From Treponema sp. OMZ 798 (GTDB lineage Bacteria; Spirochaetota; Spirochaetia; Treponematales; Treponemataceae), in assembly GCF_024181385.1 (NCBI RefSeq), contig NZ_CP051305.1, positions 186,001-250,000 on the forward strand: a stretch of 64,000 bases of DNA, in the 5' to 3' direction. Below the pieces are notes generated by a model, which saw nothing but the letters and a program-made list of their open reading frames with translations, was not told the DNA's origin and did not search any database. This document shows, piece by piece, positions 8,351-17,515 of this stretch; the stretch's first letter is position 1, and each line of letters opens with the position of its first letter. Both the position numbers and the translations under genes were made by a program.

Positions 8351-9417
8351 TACGATTTCCCTCCAAACCCGTATTCTTTATTTATCAATAAATATAAAAA
8401 TACAGGGGCTCCTACAAGGGATATGACTACTCCTACAGGGATTTCTCCAAGAGAAGAGATTGATCGGGCAAGTACATCCGCCCAAACAAGAATGATAGCA
8501 CCGATTAATACTGAAGCCGGTATTATGTTTTTATGATTAGTCCCCCAAAATATTCTTGCAATATGAGGTACTATGAGTCCTATAAAGCCTATAATACCTG
8601 CATTATATACCAAAAAACCTATAACTGCAGAACACATTAAAAGGTAGATTTGGCGGTAAATATGTAAGTCTTTACCTAAGGTAATTGATACGCTGTCGCC
8701 CAGGAGCATTAAATTAAGAGTTCTGTATTGCGTCATAAAGGCAAAAATGCTCAAAAATACGATAACGGATAATAAGCCTAAATTTTCCCATTTTGCTCCT
8801 CCGAAACCTCCCATCAGCCAAAAAGAAATACTTCGTATAGCTTCTCTGTTTTTTGTAGTAAAAACTATGAATGAAGAAAATGCCGAAAATATTGTACTTA
8901 TAGCGATTCCGGCCATTAATAATTTTACGGAATTGGCTCTGCCGTTTATATTTGCAGTTGTCATCACAATTACAGATGCACCGAATGCAGAAAAACAAGC
9001 AGACAAGCCTACATAATTGGGGCCCAGACTTGCTCCTATCCCCAGGGCAATAGCCAAGGTTGCTCCAAGAGAAGCCCCTGAAGAAATACCCAATATATAA
9101 GGATCTGCCAACGAGTTTTTTACGATAGCCTGCATTACAACCCCCGTTAAAGCCAAGCCCATACCGGTAAGGCAGGCTAAGATAATTCTAGGCATCCTTA
9201 CAATCCAAACGATATCTACAGTAGATTTTTTTACTCCTTCAAGGCTGCCTATTCCGAAGATTTTATATTGAGCGATTTTTAAAATATCGGCGGGCACTAT
9301 ATTTACGGCTCCGAATCCTACCGATAGGATTATTGAGAGTAGAAGTCCCGCCAAAAGAAAAAGAAGTGCTGAAGATATAAAAATTATTTTCAGCACCTTG
9401 GTTTTATTGTTTTGCAT
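8350..9417 (-). CDS. ABC transporter permease, FecCD/BtuC family, probable cobalamin/corrinoid importer
   Basis: A 355-residue BtuC/FecC-type permease with about ten membrane segments. Family markers include DIVWIVRMPRIILACLTGMGLALTGVVMQ near residue 70, NSLADPYILGISSGASLGA, and the C-terminal GLIVPHIARIFWGTNH loop that contacts the ATPase. It works as a homodimer in the inner membrane. It follows the binding-protein gene by one base and overlaps the ATPase gene by one base, so the three are co-translated. Confidence 0.92.
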   Translation of the reverse strand: MQNNKTKVLKIIFISSALLFLLAGLLLSIILSVGFGAVNIVPADILKIAQYKIFGIGSLEGVKKSTVDIVWIVRMPRIILACLTGMGLALTGVVMQAIVKNSLADPYILGISSGASLGATLAIALGIGASLGPNYVGLSACFSAFGASVIVMTTANINGRANSVKLLMAGIAISTIFSAFSSFIVFTTKNREAIRSISFWLMGGFGGAKWENLGLLSVIVFLSIFAFMTQYRTLNLMLLGDSVSITLGKDLHIYRQIYLLMCSAVIGFLVYNAGIIGFIGLIVPHIARIFWGTNHKNIIPASVLIGAIILVWADVLARSISSLGEIPVGVVISLVGAPVFLYLLINKEYGFGGKS

Positions 9418-9418
9418 A

Positions 9419-10414
9419 TTATAGGTCAGGATATAGACCTGAAATGATAGTCTTTATTCCGTCATAGGTTCTTATGCCGCTTGCATAAACCTCACTTAAA
9501 TTAATCGGAAAAACTTTTTTATTTTGAATTGCTGCTATGCTTTGTAAGGCCTTATCTTTTGTCAGCATTTCTATAGATTGATCTTTTTCAATATAGTCTC
9601 CAAAATAAACGGTAAATATAACATCCGGGTTAAGCTCTATAAGCTCCTCTTTTCCTATGCCGTTTTTTTCTTTGCCCACAAGGTCTGCCCCGACTTGCAT
9701 CGCAATTTGTCCGCCGATTGTTTTTTCTCCATAAACACGGTATTGCCCTTCTTTTTCTACCTCAATTATTATAGCCTTTACTTTTGTTTTTCCTTCAACA
9801 TGTTTTTTTGCTGCCTCAATTTCGCCTTTCATCTTATCGACAATCGATTGCGCTTTGTCTTCTACATTGAAAATTTTACCTATGTTAAGAATATCCTGAT
9901 ATTCATTTTCGAGAGAATCCTGTTTTTTTAAGCCGGAATTTTGCCATATATAGGTTTTTGTACCTCTATCATGCCAAAAATTTACATCCCCATAACGTTT
10001 TTCGCCGAATAAAGATGACCATGCAAAAATAAAATCGGGCTCCATGTCGATAACCTCTTCTTTTGTAGGGCGTTTGTCACGGTAATCTACTTTGCTAAAA
10101 GCTTCTTTAAATTCATCTTTTACAGGATCATCAAGACCGACAGCTAAAATGAGTTTGTCTGAAAGTCCGAGTGCAAGCATAGTTTCTATCGGGCTTTGGT
10201 AAAAGGCAGCGACTTTTTCAGGGGCTTTTTCAAATGTAAGCTCGATAGGTTCTGCCGCATAGTTATAAGTCGTGATTGTTACAGGATAATACTGTCCATC
10301 CGCTTTCGGCATCGTTTTGCCGGAATTTTGTGATTGATTTTCTTTAGGACTGCACCCTAAAAAAAACAAAACTGCCGATACTAGCAGTAGTGAGTAAAAA
10401 AAAGTTTTTTTCAT
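9419..10414 (-). CDS. Periplasmic substrate-binding lipoprotein of the B12-type ABC importer
   Basis: A 331-residue protein with a lipoprotein signal (KKTFFYSLLLVSAVLFFLGC, acylated Cys at residue 21), followed by a type III (BtuF/FhuD) solute-binding fold. Recognisable segments are EKVAAFYQSPIETMLALGL, VIDMEPDFIFAW and ELNPDVIFTVYFG. It is the first gene of the operon and lies about 165 bases after a cobalamin riboswitch, so the cargo is probably cobalamin or a corrinoid precursor, although annotation pipelines tend to call this family an iron compound transporter. Expression should fall when cobalamin is plentiful. Confidence 0.88.
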   Translation of the reverse strand: MKKTFFYSLLLVSAVLFFLGCSPKENQSQNSGKTMPKADGQYYPVTITTYNYAAEPIELTFEKAPEKVAAFYQSPIETMLALGLSDKLILAVGLDDPVKDEFKEAFSKVDYRDKRPTKEEVIDMEPDFIFAWSSLFGEKRYGDVNFWHDRGTKTYIWQNSGLKKQDSLENEYQDILNIGKIFNVEDKAQSIVDKMKGEIEAAKKHVEGKTKVKAIIIEVEKEGQYRVYGEKTIGGQIAMQVGADLVGKEKNGIGKEELIELNPDVIFTVYFGDYIEKDQSIEMLTKDKALQSIAAIQNKKVFPINLSEVYASGIRTYDGIKTIISGLYPDL

Positions 10415-10579
10415 ACTTCCCCCAAATGTGTTAATTTTACGGTTTCAAACTTAAAAGACTTGAGTTTATGCAGCAGGTACAAAGATACTTTGGGGATCTT
10501 ATTAGTTTATAGAGAAAACAAAAAGGCTATAAGTTCCTTCAAGCGTCCGGTACTTTATCGCTCGTAAAGCACAAGGTTT

Positions 10580-10757
10580 AAGCCCTCTACAGGCAGGTAT
10601 TCTGACTTCGAGCTTCATCATCTTTTTAAGCCTTCCCCGATTCCTCTCGAGTGACATATTTTAAAAAGACTCTTCTCTTACAGCGGCGGGACCGTGACGG
10701 AATTACACCGTACTTCCCTTTTAACCGAATTTCGGCACCTGAAAGGTTTGAAATGTC
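10580..10757 (-). promoter_or_regulatory. Cobalamin (B12) riboswitch controlling the ABC importer
   Basis: Read on the minus strand the element starts with AGGTGCC (about 10740-10734). It holds the conserved core GGGAA..CGGTG..A.TCC (10718-10698) and CCCGCCGCTGT, and ends in the B12 box AGTCAGAATACCTGCCTGTA (10607-10588). These motifs in this order define the adenosylcobalamin riboswitch family. It lies between a consensus promoter and the binding-protein gene 165 bases downstream. I did not resolve which expression-platform hairpin is used. Confidence 0.92.
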
Positions 10758-10764
10758 GCGTCCG

Positions 10765-10793
10765 ATTTTAATGCTTTTGTAGATTAATGTCAA
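10765..10793 (-). promoter_or_regulatory. Promoter of the B12 importer operon
   Basis: On the minus strand TTGACA (10793-10788), a 17-bp spacer and TAAAAT (10770-10765) are near consensus. The predicted start at about 10758 is the first base of the riboswitch. Confidence 0.85.
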
Positions 10794-10889
10794 GGCTATA
10801 ATTTATCGCCGTTTTTATAATAAAACTAAGATTTACACTATAATTTTAATTATTTTTATAAAAATTCCCAAAAATATGAAAAAAAAGTC

Positions 10890-10918
10890 TTGTTTAATAT
10901 AATCAATTGTGTTACACT
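10890..10918 (+). promoter_or_regulatory. Promoter of the dentilisin operon
   Basis: TTGTTT (10890-10895), a 17-bp spacer and TACACT (10913-10918) place the start point at about 10925, the A of the prcB ATG. TATAAT at 10898-10903 is an alternative -10 but lacks a -35. Neither option leaves room for a ribosome binding site. Confidence 0.6.
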
Positions 10919-10924
10919 TCTTAC

Positions 10925-11494
10925 ATGAAATATCATGTTGTATTGTTATTTATATTTTTAAGTTTGTTTGGCTGTAAAACTACGCCTAAGAAATTTTCCG
11001 AAATTTCTGCAACAAAATCCGATAAAACATTTAAAAGAAGCATTGATTCTGATTTAAAAAAAATTGAAGAAGCCGATAAATCTTCGCTGAAAATTGTTGA
11101 GATCGCTTATGAAATTTTAGCTCAAGGAAATAACTTTAAGGAAGGTCTTTCATCAATTATTCGGTTACAAGAAGATCTTGATAAGCTTTATTCCATTTTA
11201 TATGCAGATTCCGTAAAGGCTCCAGTAATAGATTTTTCCAAAAAGGCAGTAGTTATAGTTGAAGCAGGGCCTTTTAGCACGGGAGGTTATTCCATTATTC
11301 CTGTGTCTGCAACAAAGTCAGGTAAGATTATAAAGTTTGTTTTTGAGGTATCGGCTCCGGGGCCTATGGATATAGTTACTCAGGCCTTTACACATCCCTA
11401 TTTGATAGTTGCTGTGGATGCAGATCCTTATGATGATATCTTTATTGAGGTTAAAGGGAATAATAAAAAGAAAAAATATAAATCTAATTTTTAA
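10925..11494 (+). CDS. prcB: PrcB, lipoprotein component of the dentilisin protease complex
   Basis: From ATG 10925 this encodes 189 residues; the TTG at 10907 is rejected because it lies within the promoter. The N-terminus MKYHVVLLFIFLSLFGCKTT is a lipoprotein signal with Cys at residue 17. The middle is charged and helical (FKRSIDSDLKKIEEADKSS), the end is beta-rich and terminates in a basic Lys/Asn tail. It is the first gene of prcB-prcA-prtP; in T. denticola PrcB is a roughly 22-kDa lipoprotein reported to bind and stabilise the PrtP protease complex. It is probably translated from a leaderless mRNA. Assignment rests mainly on gene order and matching size. Confidence 0.88.
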   Translation: MKYHVVLLFIFLSLFGCKTTPKKFSEISATKSDKTFKRSIDSDLKKIEEADKSSLKIVEIAYEILAQGNNFKEGLSSIIRLQEDLDKLYSILYADSVKAPVIDFSKKAVVIVEAGPFSTGGYSIIPVSATKSGKIIKFVFEVSAPGPMDIVTQAFTHPYLIVAVDADPYDDIFIEVKGNNKKKKYKSNF

Positions 11495-11579
11495 ATGATT
11501 TAAGGTATTATTTGGTATAAAAAATATTTACTTATGGATGACATTTTTTAGATTATTTTGATAAATAAGGGGGACTTTT

Positions 11580-13448
11580 ATGTCACAAAAAAAATGGAAC
11601 GCTTTTGCGTTATTTGTTGTTATTGTTTTGACTGTGCTGCTTGGATCTTGTTTTCATGAAGCAGGTCAACATTTCGGGCCGGAAGACGGGATTGCCTTTT
11701 TAGATATCTTTGTTGTAGATTCGATTGGAGGAACTGTGGTTGACGGTACAAAGCTAAATGTAATTGACTGTGAAACCAATCATACAGTTTATTCCTCTGT
11801 TTCTGTATCCAATGGAAGAGCAAGCTTGGTACTTACTTCCGGGAAAAAATATGACATCAGTCTTGCTGGAGAAAAGGGAAAGTGGGCCGGTTCACTGATT
11901 CAAGACTATTATGTGGATAAAGTATTGCAGCAAAAGCTGACAATATTTCAGTTTAAACATGGGCAGATAACAAGAGGTGTTACCCCCCCCCGTATCGAAA
12001 AGGTGATGGGTCTCGATATCGACTTTAACTTGATTTCCGATATAACCGACGGTTATACTATTAATGACGCTGTAAAACATGTTTATGTAGAATTTACCTC
12101 AAAGGTAGGTGCTGTAGAAGATGTTGCTTGGAGCGGCTTTGGAGCAAAGCTCGGAATAGGAGCTGTCCCTTCAGGTTCAAGCGGTATTTACGGTTATTAC
12201 ATACCGGACTCTGATCCTAATGACGGAATTTTTAAGTCAGAATATGTCTTTAACATAGAACATGCTTCATTGCCTAACGGCGATACGGAACTTGTAATAG
12301 TAGGTTACGATATCGCAAACAACAGGGTCGAAAAACACATTCCGGTAAAATTTAATAAAACCCCTGCAGGAAACGATCTTGCAAACGCAGAATTCGACGA
12401 TCCTTTTATGATTATGGAAAGGGTTCCCTTTACAAATAATACCTTTTCGGCTGACCCTGATCAGGGGTTGGTTCAATTAAGTGCCGAGAGCGGTTTAAAT
12501 CCTGCTGCCTTAATGCCCATCGGAGGTGAAAATTCCTCTTATATGGCAGTTGTTGTTTTCCAAGTTGTTGATAAGACTACTTCTGCTAAGATTCCTATTA
12601 TAGGTTTTGATTTATACCGTAAAGAAAGAGGAGCAAGCGATGAGTTTAAATTCGTAAGCAGGACTCATTACGATGCACCAAAGACGAAAACCAGGCCCGG
12701 TTGGGAAGTTCATCAAGGTTTTGATACATCTTCGGAGCTTGAAGAAGGTAAGGAGTACGAGTATAAGATTAGGGCCTTTACTGCAAACGGCAATTTGGAA
12801 TCCGGAGTGCTTACCGGTAAGATTATGGAATCCTTTACCTACACCTTGGAAGAGCCTAAGAACCGCAAACAGGTTCCTGTTGCTCAAGCCTCAGGCATAT
12901 CTTACTCCTGTAAGATAAGTAACCCCAAGCTCTTAACTAAGGAAGAGGCCGATTGGTGTGATCTTGGTATATTGATTCTTGACGGACAGGGTGAGCCTGT
13001 ATTCGGCTCAAAATTCCGCTATGTGTTTGACGGCGGCGATGGTACTCCCGACTTATGGATTGATACCATAGGGTTCGCTCCGGGAGACGTTAAGCGTTTT
13101 TCATATAAGCAGCACCTCGCTGCGCCGCTACAAAACTATTACGGAATTACTGGCCTTGATGACCTTATAAAGGTTGACTCTGCTGCCGGCCTTATCACCA
13201 TTACCGCTAAATTTGTAAAAATACCTAATTTTAATGTAGCTAAAGGCGCTCCCATGGAATATCAAGCAGGTGTAAACTACCAATGGGATATACAGGATTG
13301 GGGAAAAGATCCTTATAGACTAGACGACGACAGGGCCTTAAGAATAGTTAAAATGTATGGGTCTAATCAATCTAGGTCTATGGGAAACAACAGTTCAAGC
13401 GGTTCCAATGCCGTAAACGGCAGGTTTACCTTGGTAATTACCGAATAG
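11580..13448 (+). CDS. prcA: PrcA, lipoprotein component of dentilisin
   Basis: A 622-residue lipoprotein: the signal KKWNAFALFVVIVLTVLLGSC places the acylated Cys near residue 24. Most of the protein is beta-rich with Ig/carboxypeptidase-regulatory-like stretches (SIGGTVVDGTKLNVIDCETN) and a probable fibronectin-like segment (GFDLYRKERGASDEFKFVSR). In T. denticola PrcA is cut by PrtP into two fragments that stay in the surface dentilisin complex. It has the RBS GGGGGAC a few bases before the start and ends 10 bp before prtP. A run of nine C at 11983-11991 codes for Thr-Pro-Pro-Arg; a change of one base would truncate the protein early. Confidence 0.93.
   Translation: MSQKKWNAFALFVVIVLTVLLGSCFHEAGQHFGPEDGIAFLDIFVVDSIGGTVVDGTKLNVIDCETNHTVYSSVSVSNGRASLVLTSGKKYDISLAGEKGKWAGSLIQDYYVDKVLQQKLTIFQFKHGQITRGVTPPRIEKVMGLDIDFNLISDITDGYTINDAVKHVYVEFTSKVGAVEDVAWSGFGAKLGIGAVPSGSSGIYGYYIPDSDPNDGIFKSEYVFNIEHASLPNGDTELVIVGYDIANNRVEKHIPVKFNKTPAGNDLANAEFDDPFMIMERVPFTNNTFSADPDQGLVQLSAESGLNPAALMPIGGENSSYMAVVVFQVVDKTTSAKIPIIGFDLYRKERGASDEFKFVSRTHYDAPKTKTRPGWEVHQGFDTSSELEEGKEYEYKIRAFTANGNLESGVLTGKIMESFTYTLEEPKNRKQVPVAQASGISYSCKISNPKLLTKEEADWCDLGILILDGQGEPVFGSKFRYVFDGGDGTPDLWIDTIGFAPGDVKRFSYKQHLAAPLQNYYGITGLDDLIKVDSAAGLITITAKFVKIPNFNVAKGAPMEYQAGVNYQWDIQDWGKDPYRLDDDRALRIVKMYGSNQSRSMGNNSSSGSNAVNGRFTLVITE
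11983..11991 (+). repeat. Poly(C)9 homopolymer inside prcA
   Basis: Nine consecutive C occur at codons 135-138 of prcA (V-T-P-P-R). In an AT-rich genome such a tract is a plausible slippage site; in the given sequence the frame is intact (on). Confidence 0.9.
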
Positions 13449-13458
13449 GAGGTTTGAT

Positions 13459-15729
13459 ATGAAGAAAAAAATATTATTCTTTTTAATTGCAATGACTTTA
13501 ATCCTTTCTTCCTGTAATTTAGGCATGTATAATGCCGGTTCGGGAGTATACGGCGGGCATACGTCGCAAGATATAAGCGGTTCGTCAATTGAATTGCCGA
13601 ATGGTGCAAATTATGCACCCAAGGATGAAGATATAGTTGACGGGTTCTTTATCGTTAAGACAAGGGACGGCTTTGATAAGGCTCTTTTTGAAGAAAAGGG
13701 TTTTGCAGTCAAGGGAAAGATTTCTCTTGCAGGTACGGGTTTTACTTACTGGTATCTTAATAAGGAAGGAAATGATAAAAAAAATCTATCCCTTGCAGCT
13801 TCGGTAGAAGGAGTGCTTTCAGCCGAGCATGATTATAAGGTTGCAGAGCCTGACGGTACTAAGGTAAATAATCAAAACACTCAGCTTGTGGACCCTGCCG
13901 GTGAAGGAACCTACGGGCTTACGGATGGAAACTACCTGAATGACCCTATAGCTCACAATTCCGATTACGGACTTTCGATAACCGAGGCTTTAAAGGCATA
14001 TGAGGAAATCGGGTATGGGGATAAAACCGTAGTTGCAGGTATTATAGATACCGGTATAAACATGAAGCATAAAGATTTTAAAGATGAAAACGGAGAGTCG
14101 ATAGTGCTGTATGCAAAATCCTGCGCTACCGATGGTACCGGTGGTACATATATCGGTGATGGAAACCCCTTTACCGAAATTCCTATCGGACTAAACTGGG
14201 ATAAGGGAGCACACGGCACGCACTGTTCGGGCACTATCGCCGCTCGCGGTAATAATAATATCGGTATCGCCGGCGTTGCATGGAAAAACACAAAACTCAT
14301 TTCATATCAATCGCTGGGAGTTGAAGGCAGCGGTAGGACTTGGTCTGTTTACGGCGCAATGGCCGACCTTACAAAGATGGTTACAATCTTGCGTAAAGCA
14401 AAGGCTGATAGAACCCCGGCAGAGAATGCTGCCTTGCCATCTTATTTACGAGGCACAGATTTTCAAATTACCCAAAAAACGGTTCCCGTAAACATGAGCT
14501 TGGGCGGCTCTTACGGCTCCGAATTTGCATTTGCGGTTTTAACCAATGCAGTAAAACACAATATACTCCCGGTAATTGCTATGGGTAACGAAGGCCGATA
14601 CACGGCAGCTTATCCTGCAGCCTTCCCGGGCGTATTGGCAGTTGGAGCTACCAACGGTAAAGACAAAAAAGTGCATTTCAGCAATTCCGGTGCATGGATA
14701 AGCGTTTCCGCTCCCGGCGACGGTATTAAGTCTTGCGGTATCTATGGTAACGACTCTTATGAAACTATGAGCGGTACCTCGATGGCGACCCCCTTTGTAA
14801 CAGGTACTTTGGCTTATCTTCTTTCCTTCCCTGAGGCTCATAACTTGACCCCCTATCAAATTAAAACCTTGCTTGAAAAAACTTGCGATAAGATTGAAGG
14901 GGCAACAGGTTTTACCGACAGCTTAGGACACGGACGCGTTAATGTGTACAAGGCTGCAAAGGCATTAAAAGACGGTAATGTTTCTCCGGCTAATGATATT
15001 TATAGCGAGGCAGAAGTTAAGGTTGCCGTACAAAATAATGACGGTATTTCAAACGATATAGTTCCGGCTAAGATTACTCTTGTAGATGAAGTTACCAAGG
15101 CTCCTCTAGCCTATGTTGCAGGTTATGGAGGTGAGTCTCCCGCATTTAAGGGTTTAATTAAAGACCGTTCATATTCGGTTTACACTTCTTTCTTCGGTGA
15201 GGTAAAAAAAGAAACCTTTACTATGGGGGATGCCGATAAGAATATTACCTTCCAGTTTAATAAGAAGCTTGTCTTTGTTTCGACCGTTAAAAATCTTCAT
15301 TATAACGGCGGTAATGATAAAACCGATACTATAATCACCGTTTACAAGGCTGATGCCTCAGGTGATCTCCCTGCAAATGCCCAACCGATTTTAAGGTATG
15401 ATTACGATGCCCTTGATACGGCTTATTTTGAGGCTGAACATGGTAAAACGTACTACGTAAAAATTACCGGCTATGGTGCTCTTACAGGTTCTAAAAACTA
15501 CGTTATAAGTATTGACAGAGCTCCTCTTCCCGGAGATGAGAGCCTCGATGATCCGGCACGGTCACCGAATAATGCTGTAACAAATGACAGCCACGAAGAC
15601 GATGACACGGCTGCTGCTGCAAAATTAAAAGGTAATGCCTGGCAGCAAAAGTATGCCTGTAACCTTGTGGCTCATCCTATAGGTTCTGCAAACACTGATG
15701 AAGATTGGTTCTATGTAGAGTACCCGTAA
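13459..15729 (+). CDS. prtP: PrtP, dentilisin subtilisin-like surface protease
   Basis: A 756-residue S8 serine protease. A lipoprotein signal (MKKKILFFLIAMTLILSSC, Cys 19) is followed by a propeptide of about 150 residues. The catalytic domain has Asp197 (GIIDTGINMKHKD), His252 (HGTHCSGTIAARG), oxyanion Asn377 (AMGNEGRY) and Ser441 (SGTSMATPFVTG). A beta-rich C-terminal region of about 250 residues ends with a pre-peptidase-like segment. PrtP is the chymotrypsin-like virulence protease of the T. denticola outer sheath; it degrades host proteins and processes PrcA. It is the last gene of the operon, followed by a terminator. An AGGAGG site overlaps the end of prcA. Confidence 0.96.
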   Translation: MKKKILFFLIAMTLILSSCNLGMYNAGSGVYGGHTSQDISGSSIELPNGANYAPKDEDIVDGFFIVKTRDGFDKALFEEKGFAVKGKISLAGTGFTYWYLNKEGNDKKNLSLAASVEGVLSAEHDYKVAEPDGTKVNNQNTQLVDPAGEGTYGLTDGNYLNDPIAHNSDYGLSITEALKAYEEIGYGDKTVVAGIIDTGINMKHKDFKDENGESIVLYAKSCATDGTGGTYIGDGNPFTEIPIGLNWDKGAHGTHCSGTIAARGNNNIGIAGVAWKNTKLISYQSLGVEGSGRTWSVYGAMADLTKMVTILRKAKADRTPAENAALPSYLRGTDFQITQKTVPVNMSLGGSYGSEFAFAVLTNAVKHNILPVIAMGNEGRYTAAYPAAFPGVLAVGATNGKDKKVHFSNSGAWISVSAPGDGIKSCGIYGNDSYETMSGTSMATPFVTGTLAYLLSFPEAHNLTPYQIKTLLEKTCDKIEGATGFTDSLGHGRVNVYKAAKALKDGNVSPANDIYSEAEVKVAVQNNDGISNDIVPAKITLVDEVTKAPLAYVAGYGGESPAFKGLIKDRSYSVYTSFFGEVKKETFTMGDADKNITFQFNKKLVFVSTVKNLHYNGGNDKTDTIITVYKADASGDLPANAQPILRYDYDALDTAYFEAEHGKTYYVKITGYGALTGSKNYVISIDRAPLPGDESLDDPARSPNNAVTNDSHEDDDTAAAAKLKGNAWQQKYACNLVAHPIGSANTDEDWFYVEYP

Positions 15730-15753
15730 AAAAGGGATTATAACTTAAGTATA

Positions 15754-15788
15754 GGCAGTGTGCTGTTTTAAGTACGCTGCCTTTTTTC
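15754..15788 (+). terminator. Terminator of the dentilisin operon
   Basis: GGCAGTGT (15754-15761) pairs with ACGCTGCC (15774-15781), one G-U pair, followed by a T run. It lies 25 bases after prtP. Confidence 0.88.
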
Positions 15789-15811
15789 CTTAAAACAAAA
15801 CGATTTTACTA

Positions 15812-15840
15812 TTGACATTTTTTTTTCTTTATGGTATAAA
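15812..15840 (+). promoter_or_regulatory. Strong promoter of the tuf/S10 ribosomal operon
   Basis: Perfect TTGACA (15812-15817), a 17-bp T-rich spacer and TATAAA (15835-15840). It precedes a leader of about 420 bases before tuf. Confidence 0.88.
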
Positions 15841-16264
15841 GAACGCTGATATTTACATTATGATTTAAGGCCTAAAAAGGCTTTAGATCGGTATTCTTTA
15901 GAAGTTTTGCATTGCCGTAAAGCCTTTTAGGCAGGCGTATGCCGCCCTCATTTATACAAATAAGGGAAGAATTCTTTAAAACTTCGCAGGATGCCAAACC
16001 AGTCATCGGAGTTACGGTTTAAGGTGATCAGGTGGGTCCGAATGCTGTCCGAAAACCTATGGGCGGTGGATAAAAAGCGTTTTTCTTTCTATAAAATAGA
16101 GAAAATGCTTAAATCTTATCTGATTTTAATCACTGCTTTATGTTTCTCCGGTTTGTTTCTTTGTTAAGCTTGTTTTTCGGTTACGAAAGACCGGTTAACT
16201 TTTTAATCTCGTCATTTTTAATGCGGGAAATATTAGACTTGCCTACGTCTTTTAGGAGGATCTC
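15841..16264 (+). promoter_or_regulatory. Long structured 5' leader of the tuf/S10 operon
   Basis: This 424-base stretch has no long gene. Its main feature is a stem made of GCCTAAAAAGGCTTTA (15870-15885) and TAAAGCCTTTTAGGC (15918-15932), 15 paired bases with one bulge and a 32-base loop. Further down is a G-rich segment around 16029-16075. Two short open frames occur: 15939-16022 (27 codons) and 16042-16167 (41 codons). It ends with the tuf ribosome site TTAGGAGGATCTC. No known riboswitch family was recognised; attenuation or autogenous control is a guess. Confidence 0.55.
16042..16167 (+). CDS. Possible small hydrophobic peptide in the tuf leader
   Basis: A 41-codon open frame starts with ATG 9 bases after an AGGTGGG stretch. 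It encodes a basic N-terminal half (MLSENLWAVDKKRFSFYKIEK) and a hydrophobic C-terminal half (YLILITALCFSGLFLC). It could be a leader peptide or a small membrane protein, or a chance open frame within a structured leader. I do not recognise it. Confidence 0.25.
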   Translation: MLSENLWAVDKKRFSFYKIEKMLKSYLILITALCFSGLFLC

Positions 16265-17452
16265 ATGGCAAAGGAAAAATTTAACAGAACGAAAGTTCAC
16301 ATGAATGTTGGTACCATCGGTCACGTTGACCATGGTAAGACCACTCTTTCGGCAGCGATCACTACGTATTGTGCAAAGAAGTACGGTGATAAGCTTCTAA
16401 AATATGACGAGATCGACAATGCGCCGGAAGAAAAAGAGCGCGGTATTACTATCAATACCCGACACTTGGAATATCAGTCCGATAAGAGACACTATGCACA
16501 CATCGACTGCCCCGGCCACGCTGACTATGTTAAGAACATGATCACGGGTGCTGCCCAGATGGACGGCGGTGTTCTCGTAGTTTCCGCTCCGGACTCGGTT
16601 ATGCCCCAGACAAAAGAGCACTTGCTTCTTGCCCGACAGGTAGGTGTACCTTCAATCATCGTATTCCTCAACAAGATTGACCTTGTTGATGATCCCGACC
16701 TTGTAGAGTTGGTAGAAGAAGAAGTTCGAGACACCTTGGCTTCTTACGGCTTCCCTGAAGATACGCCTATTATTAAGGGTTCTGCTTTTAAAGCTCTTCA
16801 GGAAGGCGCTCCTGCCGAAGATACAGCCTGTATCGAAGAATTGCTCCAGACAATGGACAGCTACTTCCAGGATCCTGTTCGAGATGCCGAAAAACCCTTC
16901 CTTCTCCCCATTGAAGACATCTTCACAATTCAGGGTCGAGGAACAGTTGTTACAGGAAGAATCGAACGCGGTATCATCAAGATGAACGAAGAAGTTGAAA
17001 TCGTCGGTATCCGCCCCACAAAGAAGACTGTTGTTACGGGTATCGAAATGTTCAACAAGCTTCTTGATCAGGGAGAAGCCGGAGACAACGTAGGTCTTCT
17101 CTTGAGAGGTATTGAAAAGAAAGAAGTTGAACGCGGACAAGTTCTCGCTAAACCCGGTTCAATTCATCCTCACACCAAATTTGAAGCTCAGATTTACGTT
17201 CTTTCAAAAGAGGAAGGCGGACGACACAGTCCCTTCTTCTCAGGTTACAGACCTCAGTTCTATTTCAGAACAACCGATATCACAGGAACTGTAAACCTTC
17301 CTGAAGGAACAGACATGGTTAAGCCCGGCGATAATACAAAGATTATCGGTGAACTTATTCACCCCATAGCTATGGATCAAGGTCTTAAACTCGCTATTCG
17401 CGAAGGCGGACGAACTATTGCTTCGGGTCAGGTAACTGAAGTTATCGAATAA
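16265..17452 (+). CDS. tuf: Translation elongation factor EF-Tu
   Basis: A 395-residue EF-Tu with the GTPase motifs GHVDHGKT (about 19-26), the switch region [13 protein letters not shown] and NKIDLVDD, followed by domains II and III ([23 protein letters not shown]). It delivers aminoacyl-tRNA to the ribosome. It has an ideal AGGAGGATCTC site and heads the ribosomal block, as in Treponema pallidum. A hairpin separates it from rpsJ and may adjust the large excess of EF-Tu over ribosomal proteins. Confidence 0.98.
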   Translation: MAKEKFNRTKVHMNVGTIGHVDHGKTTLSAAITTYCAKKYGDKLLKYDEIDNAPEEKERGITINTRHLEYQSDKRHYAHIDCPGHADYVKNMITGAAQMDGGVLVVSAPDSVMPQTKEHLLLARQVGVPSIIVFLNKIDLVDDPDLVELVEEEVRDTLASYGFPEDTPIIKGSAFKALQEGAPAEDTACIEELLQTMDSYFQDPVRDAEKPFLLPIEDIFTIQGRGTVVTGRIERGIIKMNEEVEIVGIRPTKKTVVTGIEMFNKLLDQGEAGDNVGLLLRGIEKKEVERGQVLAKPGSIHPHTKFEAQIYVLSKEEGGRHSPFFSGYRPQFYFRTTDITGTVNLPEGTDMVKPGDNTKIIGELIHPIAMDQGLKLAIREGGRTIASGQVTEVIE

Positions 17453-17465
17453 ATGATGCAAAAAA

Positions 17466-17493
17466 ACGGCGCTTGCGCTTTTGTAAGTGCCGT
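17466..17493 (+). promoter_or_regulatory. Intercistronic hairpin between tuf and rpsJ
   Basis: ACGGCGCTT (17466-17474) pairs with AAGTGCCGT (17485-17493), nine pairs. Only a short T stretch follows, so it may be a weak terminator or an mRNA-processing and stability element rather than a full stop. Confidence 0.55.
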
Positions 17494-17515
17494 TTGCATC
17501 TCTTCGGAGGGAATG

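Noticed and set aside
10500..10580. Separate intrinsic terminator between the riboswitch and the binding-protein gene
   Set aside because: Only short stems (CTTTA/TAAAG, AAGG/CCTT) are visible; not enough to call.
15939..16022. 27-codon open frame in the tuf leader as a gene
   Set aside because: AGGCAGG precedes the ATG, but the frame overlaps the structured leader, is very short and has no recognisable composition.
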